64,000 bases of DNA from Clostridiales bacterium UBA7568 (lineage in GTDB: Bacteria > Bacillota > Clostridia > Oscillospirales > CAG-272). Below, in pieces: positions 57,524 through 64,000 of the stretch (positions are counted from its first letter, which is position 1; every line of letters begins with the position of its first letter). Made by a program: the position numbers and the translations under genes. The notes beneath the pieces are model-generated. The model had not been told where the DNA came from. It worked only from the letters and a program-made list of their open reading frames with translations, and did no database searches. The stretch is taken from assembly GCA_002479075.1 (NCBI GenBank), contig DLLG01000004.1:128331-192330 (forward strand). The letters run 5' to 3'.

Positions 57524-57924
57524 AGAGACTTTGCGACGGCGTTTACTATGCCGTTTATGAAAGCGGGAGCGTCGTCTCCGTCATAAATCTTCGCAAGCTC
57601 GACCGCCTCGTTCATCGACACCGCGGAGGGAATATCATCAAAATATTTCATCTCGCAGACGCAGAGACGGAGGATTGAGAGGGTCATCTTCGAGAGTCTT
57701 TCCGTTTTCCAGCCCTTTGCGTTCTGCTCGATTATTTTGTCTATCTCGTCAAGATTTGAGACCGCCCGAAGAAACAGGCTTTTGGAAAACTCGTCAGATG
57801 CCGTTTCGAATTCGGAGCAGGAAAGCTCGAAAAAGTCTGCGGGGTCTGCCTCTCTTGAAAATTCAAAGCCGTAAAGCGTTTTGAGCGCACATTCTCTTGC
57901 CGCGCGTCTTGATATGTTATGCAT
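57520..57924 (-). CDS. nusB: transcription antitermination factor NusB
   Basis: 134 residues, all-helical: SRRAARECALKTLYGFEFS at the N-terminus, and MTLSILRLCVCEMKYFDDIPSAVSMNEAVELAKIYDGDDAPAFINGIVNAV at the C-terminus in family form. With NusE it binds boxA of rRNA operons to stop early termination. Leads the nusB/TsaD-like/xseA/xseB/ispA operon from a consensus promoter. Confidence 0.95.
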   Translation of the reverse strand: MHNISRRAARECALKTLYGFEFSREADPADFFELSCSEFETASDEFSKSLFLRAVSNLDEIDKIIEQNAKGWKTERLSKMTLSILRLCVCEMKYFDDIPSAVSMNEAVELAKIYDGDDAPAFINGIVNAVAKSL

Positions 57925-57962
57925 ATTGTCTTTACCTTCCGAAAAATATATTCACAGAATAA

Positions 57963-57991
57963 ATTATACCCCAACCGACGGCGGTTGTCAA
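57963..57991 (-). promoter_or_regulatory. nusB operon promoter
   Basis: Minus strand TTGACA, 17-base spacer, TATAAT, about 35 bases before nusB. Confidence 0.9.
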
Positions 57992-58119
57992 TTCGGTTGG
58001 CGATTTATTTTGATATTCCGGACGGTTTTTGGCGTTTATTTGTCGAACGAGGCTTGCCGTATGAGCGAAATTCACAAAAAAACGCGATTTTTTTGTACAC
58101 AGTGCGACCGCCAAATCCG

Positions 58120-58148
58120 TTGACGGGCAGTTTCTTATATGGTATAAT
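58120..58148 (+). promoter_or_regulatory. promoter of the PfkB-family kinase gene
   Basis: TTGACG, 17-base spacer, TATAAT, about 30 bases before the start. Confidence 0.85.
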
Positions 58149-58183
58149 AATTAAATCTAAAGTCTGTTATTGTCGGTGGATAT

Positions 58184-59113
58184 ATGAATGTTATTACGGT
58201 AACGCTGAATCCCGCGTTCGATATACATTGCGTCTGCGATGACTTTGCGGCGCAGAAAGAAAATCTTGTAAAGACGGTGAGCCGTGATGCGGGCGGGAAA
58301 GGCGTGAATACGTCGCGGGCGCTTGCAGCCGGCGGAAAAGAAAGCCGTGCAGTTGTTGCGGTCGGCAGGGAAAACGGCGACGATTATCTGAAACAGCTCT
58401 CCGCCCGAGCCGTCGATTTCACGGCGCTTACGGTCGATGGGCGAATAAGAGAGAATATAACGATACATTCCTCAGGCGATGCCGAAACGAGGATCAGCTT
58501 TGCGGGTTTTACGGCTGACAAAAGCCTTCTTTCCGAGGCTTTGGCGGCTATCGGAGAAACGGACGCGAATACCGTCGTCTGTTTTGCGGGCAAAAATCCG
58601 CAGGGAATCGATATTTCGGATATAAAGGCTTTTATAAGGAAGGTAAAAGCGACGGGAGCGCACGTCAGCCTTGATTCGAGCTCGTTTGAGATCGGCGACG
58701 TTACAGATGTCGGCGCGTGGCTGATAAAGCCGAACGAGGAGGAGGTCGCCCGCTATGCGAAAGTGTCCGCGGGAGACACGGAGGGGCTGATTGATTTTGC
58801 CCTGAAAACTCACAGAAGCGGTACGGAAAACGTTATGATAAGCCTTGGAGGAAGGGGAGCGTTGCTCGCCTGCGACGAGGGAGTATTCAAAGCGGAGCCG
58901 CCGAAAATAGACCCTGTATCGACAGTCGGCGCGGGAGACAGCGCGATTGCGGGCTTCATTGCTGCTTTTTCCGATGGAAAGAGCAAGGAAGAATGTCTTA
59001 AATATGCCGTTGCATACGGGACGGCGGCGTGTCTGACGTCCGGTACGAATCCGCCCCTCTCGGAGGACATAGAAAAAGTGCTTGCCGAGGTTAAAACAGA
59101 GAAATTAAAATGA
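58184..59113 (+). CDS. PfkB-family 1-phosphofructokinase-like sugar kinase
   Basis: 309 residues. NVITVTLNPAFDIHC at the start, GGKGVNTSRALAAGG (about 38-52), the anion-hole/catalytic STVGAGDSAIAGFIA (about 246-260) with Asp as base. The TLNPA.D and GGKGVN pattern belongs to the FruK/LacC (1-phosphofructokinase/tagatose-6-phosphate kinase) branch. No fru PTS genes adjoin, so the substrate is uncertain. Confidence 0.88.
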   Translation: MNVITVTLNPAFDIHCVCDDFAAQKENLVKTVSRDAGGKGVNTSRALAAGGKESRAVVAVGRENGDDYLKQLSARAVDFTALTVDGRIRENITIHSSGDAETRISFAGFTADKSLLSEALAAIGETDANTVVCFAGKNPQGIDISDIKAFIRKVKATGAHVSLDSSSFEIGDVTDVGAWLIKPNEEEVARYAKVSAGDTEGLIDFALKTHRSGTENVMISLGGRGALLACDEGVFKAEPPKIDPVSTVGAGDSAIAGFIAAFSDGKSKEECLKYAVAYGTAACLTSGTNPPLSEDIEKVLAEVKTEKLK

Positions 59114-59174
59114 TTTTAATGCGTCCGGAGAGGCGCTTTGAAATACAAAACAAAAACACAGGAGGAATTTCCAG

Positions 59175-61436
59175 ATGAAAAAATTATTCGCATTGATCCT
59201 TGCGGTCACAATGCTTGCCGCAGTTCTTTGCGCTTGCGGACCCAATACCCCCGCTGTTACGACAACGGGCGGCACCGGCACAGAGGGTACAGGCACGCAG
59301 GGCGGCTCGGATCCGGCGACGACAACCGGTCAGGGCGGTACGACGTCCTCTGACCCGAGCGTCAAGACCGACAAGTTCGATGCAAGCAACATAGTCCTTT
59401 CGTTCGCCGCGCTTTCGGACGTACATTGTGAGAATGGTAAGGCTATGCCGACAAACAAATTTTACAGCGCGCTCAACCAGCTCAAGGATTACGCGATAAA
59501 ATCCGGCGACAAGGACGGTATTGACGCCGTTATGATCGCGGGCGACCTTACTCAGTCCGGTCAGGTCAGCGAGGCGAAAGCCGTCAAGGATACTTACCAG
59601 CGCGTGTTCGACGAGAAGGAAGTACCGCTTCTTTTCACGACGGGCAACCACGAGGAGCTTTACGGCGGTAAGCTGCTTATGAGCGATTTTCTCAATATAT
59701 ACGGCAAATCGTTCTTTGAAAAGGATCTTACGGAATATGCAACGGACTTCCAGAATGGCAGCCGTCTCTGCAAGGTCGGCGATTACTATTTCGTATTTAT
59801 CAATCCTGACAGCAACGGAAAATATTATAAAATAAACGGAGTTGCGACTCCTTATGCCGCAGCAACGAAGGAATGGCTTGACAATACTCTCAAAATGCTT
59901 ACTGAAAACGATCCCGGAAAGGCTGTCTTCGTTTTCACTCACCCGATGATATACGATACGGTATACGGAAGCGATCTTTATACTGCCGATAACCTTATGT
60001 GGTATACAACGGATCTTACGAGCATCCTTTCCAAGTATCCGCAGGTTGTCACTTTCAGCGGTCACCTTCATTTCCCGATCAATGACCCGAGAAGCATAAT
60101 GCAGACAGACTTTACGTCTCTCGGCTGCGGCTCTGTCCGTTATATGGCTATTGAGGCTGGCAAATATCAGGATATGTCTTCTGCAACTGTTATGAGAGAC
60201 TGCGAAGAATTCTCCCAGGGTTATCTTGTTCAGGTTGACGGAAACGGCAACGTAAGATTTACCCGTATGGACTTTTATAACGAAACAACGATCGGCGAGG
60301 CTTGGGAGATAAGCGCTCCGAAGGCTGACAAGTCTCATCTCCTCGCTTATCCGAAGAATCGCTCCGAAAAGAATGCAGCTCCCGTTCTCTCCGACGACGC
60401 TATCAGCATCGAATTTGGCACAGCCGGCAAGACGAGCGTAAGCACAACTGTAAAATTCAAAGCCGCAACGGATGACGAAATGGTTCATCACTATGTTCTC
60501 ACGGCGAAGAGGGTCGGCGCGACAAAGATCAACGAATATAAAATCCTTGCCGACTTCTACCGTCACGGCACGGCAGAAGAGATGAAGAAGGTCTGGGAAT
60601 GCAGCATTAGCAATCTTACGATAGGTAATGAATATGAAGTGACGCTTGTTGCTGTTGACTCCTGGGGCGCAGAAAGCAACAAGATAACAAAGGTATTCAC
60701 GGCTGAATCCGGCAAACCCGCTGAAACAAGCGAGACCGGAATTTATGCGGATTTTGACTTCGACGGAGAAATAAAGGACACGAAGGGCAATATCACAATA
60801 AAGAACAACGGAGCAGAGATCGGTAAGTGCGAAGTGTCTCACGCGGGCAAGAAGTATACGGTAAACGCACTTCACGCAACTTCCGGCAAATATGTAATCT
60901 GCAATTTCAAATCTCTTGCAAGCGCATCGGATATGAGAAAATTCGCAGAGGGTAACTTCTCCGTTGAGGCGTTCTATGTTGCAAAGTCGTCGACGGGCAA
61001 GGTTCAGGGTATCGTCTGCGGCACGCAGGCAGGCGGCTGGGGACTTGCAGAGCAGGCAGACGGTAAGCCCTACTTCATCACCGGAGGATCGGGCGGTCTG
61101 AGCGGTTACAACCCGAGCGTTGTTGCAGGTGAAGCAGCTTCGAAAACGGAGCTTACGCACGTTGTTGCGACTTATGACTTTGCAGAGAAAAAGAGCTATA
61201 TTTATATAAACGGTATGCTTTCGGCTTCCGCTCCCATAAATGAGGACTTCAAGACAGGCGCGGGCAGCACGTTCAATTATTTCTGCTTCGGCGACGATAT
61301 AACCACAGCGCTCACGGGCGGCGATTTCCCCGCAGGCGATATGATTATTGCGGACGCAAAAATCTATACAGGTGCACTTACGGCTCAACAAGCTGCAAAG
61401 GCTTATGCGGATGCAGTTGCATCTCTTTCAAAATAA
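59175..61436 (+). CDS. secreted metallophosphatase lipoprotein with a LamG-like C-terminal domain
   Basis: 753 residues: lipoprotein signal (MKKLFALILAVTMLAAVLCAC), about 40 residues of T/G/S-rich linker, then a calcineurin-type metallophosphoesterase from about residue 75: FAALSDVHCE, MIAGDLTQSG, FTTGNHEE, FVFTHP and FSGHLHF carry the metal ligands. A fibronectin-like module follows (about 410-510), then a LamG/concanavalin-like domain (about 525-735) ending IADAKIYTGALTAQQ. Probably anchored outside the membrane and acting on a phosphate ester or pyrophosphate; substrate unknown. AGGAGG site. 61 bases after the kinase gene, followed by a terminator. Confidence 0.87.
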   Translation: MKKLFALILAVTMLAAVLCACGPNTPAVTTTGGTGTEGTGTQGGSDPATTTGQGGTTSSDPSVKTDKFDASNIVLSFAALSDVHCENGKAMPTNKFYSALNQLKDYAIKSGDKDGIDAVMIAGDLTQSGQVSEAKAVKDTYQRVFDEKEVPLLFTTGNHEELYGGKLLMSDFLNIYGKSFFEKDLTEYATDFQNGSRLCKVGDYYFVFINPDSNGKYYKINGVATPYAAATKEWLDNTLKMLTENDPGKAVFVFTHPMIYDTVYGSDLYTADNLMWYTTDLTSILSKYPQVVTFSGHLHFPINDPRSIMQTDFTSLGCGSVRYMAIEAGKYQDMSSATVMRDCEEFSQGYLVQVDGNGNVRFTRMDFYNETTIGEAWEISAPKADKSHLLAYPKNRSEKNAAPVLSDDAISIEFGTAGKTSVSTTVKFKAATDDEMVHHYVLTAKRVGATKINEYKILADFYRHGTAEEMKKVWECSISNLTIGNEYEVTLVAVDSWGAESNKITKVFTAESGKPAETSETGIYADFDFDGEIKDTKGNITIKNNGAEIGKCEVSHAGKKYTVNALHATSGKYVICNFKSLASASDMRKFAEGNFSVEAFYVAKSSTGKVQGIVCGTQAGGWGLAEQADGKPYFITGGSGGLSGYNPSVVAGEAASKTELTHVVATYDFAEKKSYIYINGMLSASAPINEDFKTGAGSTFNYFCFGDDITTALTGGDFPAGDMIIADAKIYTGALTAQQAAKAYADAVASLSK

Positions 61437-61439
61437 AAT

Positions 61440-61480
61440 AATAAAACAGCGCAGGGCAATCGCCTTGCGCTGTTTTTTCA
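61440..61480. terminator. bidirectional intrinsic terminator
   Basis: AACAGCGCA and TGCGCTGTT arms with a GG/CC extension, then TTTTTT on the plus strand and TTTTATTATT on the minus strand. Confidence 0.88.
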
Positions 61481-61933
61481 TTCCTGCTCCTCAAAGCTCC
61501 AGAGTGCTTCACCCGTTACTTCGTTGAAGAATACTCCGAGCTCAACGTATGACAGCTTGCCGAATTCAAAATTGAACCAGGCGGCAATGTCGTCAAAGAA
61601 GACGGTTTCCTCCGTCGGACCGTCGTTTTCCGTAAACCTGTTGCACCCGGCGGATTTGACCAGCTTCATAACTTCGTCTTTTTCACGCAGGAAAACCTTT
61701 TTCCCGAATACTGTCATCTCCGGGGAAAAGCATTGAATAAGCGTCACGCGCATATCCCGCTCCCGCTCAAACCAGACCATAAGCATATCCTTGTTGTAAA
61801 TATAGGTCTGCCCGTATATTTCATCGTCCTCGCAGACGTTTATCTTGTCCGGCATACCGAGGGCGCTTACAACGTCCTTCGGCGTCATACCGAAAAGAAT
61901 TCCGCAAGTACCGACCCCGAACTCAAGTCTCAT
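61478..61933 (-). CDS. conserved protein of unknown function (BamE-like segment)
   Basis: 151 residues, soluble, no signal. MRLEFGVGTCGILFGMTPKDVVSALGMPDKINV near the start resembles the SmpA/BamE-type 'G.T..EV...LG.P' motif, followed by YGQTYIYNKDMLMVWF and a C-terminal half rich in aromatic and acidic residues. Not recognised beyond that. Lies 16 bases after the phosphopantetheinyl transferase gene and is probably co-transcribed. Confidence 0.7.
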   Translation of the reverse strand: MRLEFGVGTCGILFGMTPKDVVSALGMPDKINVCEDDEIYGQTYIYNKDMLMVWFERERDMRVTLIQCFSPEMTVFGKKVFLREKDEVMKLVKSAGCNRFTENDGPTEETVFFDDIAAWFNFEFGKLSYVELGVFFNEVTGEALWSFEEQE

Positions 61934-61949
61934 AAATATGTCACCTTTT

Positions 61950-62612
61950 TCAGAGAGTTATTTTTTCGATTGAATATTCCGCTTCTTTTTCCGTGCAGAC
62001 GGCGCCGCGACATTTATAAACGTCGCGGATCTCCGTGAAAAACACGTTTTCTTTGATCTTTCCGTCAACTTTTATCTTCGGCGTTCCGGAAGGAAAGACC
62101 ATCGCAAGCGGCGCAAGACCGCGGTCAAAGCCTTTTCCTGTCATTTTGACGTAGCTCTCGCGGAGCGTCCAAAGACGGCAGAACGCCTCTGCTGGCGACG
62201 GGCTGAGACTGATTGCGTCGCGCTCAAGCGGGGTGAAAAACCTGTCCGCTATGTGCATAACCGTCTGCGCCTCGGCGATTTCTTCAAGGTCGGCGCCGAC
62301 CTCGGTGTCGGAAACGGCACAGAGGACGTATTTTCCCGTGTGCGAAACGCTGAAAAACACGCCGTCGCGGTTTGAAACGTATGGCTTGCCCATCTCCGCA
62401 ACCTTTATTTCATAATCAAAATCGCCGAAAACCTTTTTCAGCGCGACGGGTACGATCAGCCCGGAGCCGAGAAGAAGCGCCTTCGTTTCGGGGCGCTTTG
62501 CGCGGTCGATGCGGGTTTGCCGCTCGGCAGATACCTCCGCTTTCCTTTCGGCGAGGGCGTTTTCATCATAATAAGCGGAGACGTCCGCATAAAAAACCTT
62601 TACAAAACTCAT
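61950..62612 (-). CDS. 4'-phosphopantetheinyl transferase, Sfp type
   Basis: 220 residues. Transfers the CoA arm to carrier proteins. Motifs: FFSVSHTGKYVLCAVSDTEVGADLEEI (SHS/GxDxE region, magnesium ligands) and FCRLWTLRESYVKMTGKGF (the WxxKE motif with arginine in place of lysine). Length is that of the Sfp class. Start at 62612 (MSFVKVFY); the ribosome site is weak. No PKS/NRPS genes are nearby; it may serve fatty-acid or other carriers. Confidence 0.85.
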   Translation of the reverse strand: MSFVKVFYADVSAYYDENALAERKAEVSAERQTRIDRAKRPETKALLLGSGLIVPVALKKVFGDFDYEIKVAEMGKPYVSNRDGVFFSVSHTGKYVLCAVSDTEVGADLEEIAEAQTVMHIADRFFTPLERDAISLSPSPAEAFCRLWTLRESYVKMTGKGFDRGLAPLAMVFPSGTPKIKVDGKIKENVFFTEIRDVYKCRGAVCTEKEAEYSIEKITL

Positions 62613-62698
62613 TTTTATCTTTCGACACGCAAAAAAGCGCGCTGTCCTCCGTCCGTTCTTTTTCTGCGGCTTGCGCCGCCTATTGATACACAAAAGAT

Positions 62699-62727
62699 AT
62701 TTTAACACAGTAAATATATAAAGTCAA
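62699..62727 (-). promoter_or_regulatory. promoter of the phosphopantetheinyl transferase gene
   Basis: Minus strand TTGACT, 17-base spacer, TAAAAT, about 80 bases before the start. Confidence 0.65.
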
Positions 62728-62749
62728 CGCAAAAAAATGCGGAAAAGTA

Positions 62750-62778
62750 TAGACAAATGTCTTAAATACTGATAAAAT
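62750..62778 (+). promoter_or_regulatory. promoter of the HAD phosphatase gene
   Basis: TAGACA, 17-base spacer, TAAAAT on the plus strand. Confidence 0.6.
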
Positions 62779-62811
62779 CATAAAAGCGACTGTCGCAGGA
62801 GGAATAAATCA

Positions 62812-63465
62812 ATGATAAAGGCTGTCATTTTCGATCTGGACGGTACCCTTGCGTTCACTCTCCCTGATCTTACGGAGGGGATGAATCGGGCAAGAGCCTG
62901 CTATGGTCTTCCCCCCGTGACGGAGGAGTTCATTCTTTCGTTTATAAACGGAACAACGGATCAGTTCATTCATAATTCGTTCCCCGCAGGGCAGAGCGAA
63001 GAATATTATGCAAAAGCAAAGCAGACATACCTTGCGCAATACGGAACGTGCTATCTGCACAATACAACGGCATATGACGGAATGGCGGAGCTGCTCGCGG
63101 CTCTCCGTGCGGACGGGCTGCCTCTTGCCGTGTTTACAAACAAGGATAACGACCACGCAAACGACATCGTCAAAAAGCTGTACGGCGGCGAGATTTTTGA
63201 AGAAATTCTCGGAACGGGCAGATTTCCCGGCAAGCCGAGTCCGGAGGGCGCACTGTATCTTGCGGAAAAATACGGAGTAAGCCCGTCTGAATGCGCTTTC
63301 GTCGGGGATTCTGACGTCGATATGAAAACGGCAAAGAACGCCGGAATGGTTGCCGTCGGCGTAACCTGGGGATACAGGGAAAAAGAGATACTCAAAGAGG
63401 CGGGGGCAGACTTTATTGCCGATAAGCCCTCCGTGGTCTATGATATAATAAACAAAATCAAATGA
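62812..63465 (+). CDS. HAD-family hydrolase, phosphoglycolate-phosphatase-like
   Basis: 217 residues. VIFDLDGTLAFTLPDL (DxDxT at about 8-12), VFTNKDND, KPSPEGALYLAEKYGV and CAFVGDSDVDMKTAKNAGM (about 162-180) are the four HAD motifs, with a helical cap between the first two. The Gph/PgmB branch acts on small phosphorylated metabolites; the exact one is unknown. GCAGGAGG ribosome site; next gene follows by 19 bases. Confidence 0.9.
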   Translation: MIKAVIFDLDGTLAFTLPDLTEGMNRARACYGLPPVTEEFILSFINGTTDQFIHNSFPAGQSEEYYAKAKQTYLAQYGTCYLHNTTAYDGMAELLAALRADGLPLAVFTNKDNDHANDIVKKLYGGEIFEEILGTGRFPGKPSPEGALYLAEKYGVSPSECAFVGDSDVDMKTAKNAGMVAVGVTWGYREKEILKEAGADFIADKPSVVYDIINKIK

Positions 63466-63484
63466 GATAAAGGAGAAATTGAAT

Positions 63485-64000
63485 ATGGTTAAACTTCCTT
63501 TCAAAATTGACCTTTCGGGAAAGGTTGCGGTTGTGACGGGCGGCGGCGGCGTGCTTTGTTCCGGATTTGCGGAAGCGCTTGCAGCCTGCGGCGCAAAGGT
63601 TGCCGTTTGCGATCTTCGTCTTGAACCCGCACAGGCAGTTGCCGACAGAATAAACGCAGACGGCGGCAAGGCTATCGCCGTTGAAGCAAACGTGCTTGAC
63701 AAGGAGAGCCTCCTTGCGGCAAGAGAAAAGATAAATTCGGAGCTCGGAACCTGCGACATTCTTCTCAACGGCGCGGGCGGCAACAACCCAAAAGGCACGA
63801 CGACAAAAGAATATCTCTTCCCGGAGGACATCGACGGCGGAGAAGACCTTGTTACTTTCTTTGACCTCGATCCCAAGGGCGTTGAATTCGTTTTCAATCT
63901 CAATTTTCTCGGAACGCTTCTTCCAACGCAGGTCTTTGCACGCGATATGGCGAAAAAGACGGGCTCTGTCATCCTCAATGTTTCTTCAATGAACAGCTTC
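63485..64000 (+). CDS. SDR-family oxidoreductase, mannonate-oxidoreductase-like (partial)
   Basis: First 172 residues; the gene runs off the right edge. Rossmann start FSGKVAVVTGGGG-like (IDLSGKVAVVTGGGGVLCSGFAEALAACGAKVAVCDLR in parts), LLNGAGGNNP, and NLNFLGTLLPTQVFARDMA..GSVILNVSSMNS, leading to the catalytic region beyond the window. The insert EYLFPEDIDGGEDLVTFFDLD is typical of the SDR D-mannonate oxidoreductase/fructuronate reductase group (B. subtilis UxuB type). The catalytic Tyr-x3-Lys is not yet reached. Confidence 0.82.
   Translation, partial: MVKLPFKIDLSGKVAVVTGGGGVLCSGFAEALAACGAKVAVCDLRLEPAQAVADRINADGGKAIAVEANVLDKESLLAAREKINSELGTCDILLNGAGGNNPKGTTTKEYLFPEDIDGGEDLVTFFDLDPKGVEFVFNLNFLGTLLPTQVFARDMAKKTGSVILNVSSMNSF

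Noticed and set aside
59184..61391. 735-codon open frame on the minus strand
   Set aside because: Lies entirely opposite the metallophosphatase gene, has no family resemblance and no ribosome site; caused by codon bias of the real gene.
1..64000. CRISPR array, insertion sequence or rRNA operon
   Set aside because: No regularly spaced repeats, no transposase gene and no rRNA sequence were seen on either strand.

Overview
The window comes from a spore-forming, anaerobic clostridial Firmicute (Bacillota) of moderate GC content. The signs are the rpmG-secE-nusG-rplK-rplA cluster, a T-box ahead of tyrS, a YunB sporulation protein, a SleC/SpoIID-type cortex-lytic operon, reverse rubrerythrin beside a Fur/PerR regulator, SLH and threonine-rich surface proteins, frequent TTG starts with strong GGAGG sites, and many TTGACA-17-TATAAT promoters. 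The species cannot be named from the sequence alone.

Layout. 1-2,860: ribosomal/secretion cluster on the minus strand behind one strong promoter and a structured leader; SecE carries a large secreted-type N-terminal extension. 2,861-9,500: gpmI with a DUF1934 gene, small membrane and surface proteins, a three-gene cortex-lytic/peptidoglycan-binding operon with a possible mother-cell sigma promoter, and a CDP-alcohol phosphatidyltransferase. 9,500-15,800: a 2-oxoacid dehydrogenase complex (DeoR-family regulator, E2, E3, fused E1 alpha-beta) punctuated by a repeated palindrome TTATAC-N4-GTATAA. 16,000-21,050: a PBP5-like protein that has lost its catalytic motifs, ribF, a Fur-family regulator with reverse rubrerythrin, and an MFS transporter.

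21,150-26,510 is the most interesting metabolic unit: a membrane-anchored alpha/alpha-toroid protein and a DUF4430 protein, which together resemble the two halves of animal intrinsic factor/transcobalamin, fused by overlapping genes to a full ECF transporter (EcfT, fused EcfA-EcfA', S component). It looks like a surface capture-and-import system, possibly for a corrinoid.

27,810-30,980 is an AT-rich island ending at tRNA-Glu(CTC): fragments of polymorphic-toxin (Rhs) tip cassettes with immunity-type genes, two 177-bp direct repeats flanking one cassette, an S24-peptidase remnant, and a duplicated tRNA 3' end that may be an old attachment site.

31,100-46,450 (mostly minus strand) is housekeeping: VanY-type peptidase, TatD, metG, nagA, rsmI, trmN6-like, trmH-like, an SLH protein, a NERD protein, a CDF transporter, tyrS with T-box, recN-argR-nadK-tlyA, then a gene-free repeat-rich gap. 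46,450-64,000: YhaN-like ATPase, yqeG, hpf, rlmD with ASCH, YhhN and radical-SAM genes, yunB, ispA-xseB-xseA-TsaD-like-nusB, a PfkB kinase, a secreted metallophosphatase, a phosphopantetheinyl transferase, a HAD phosphatase and the start of an SDR oxidoreductase that runs off the window.
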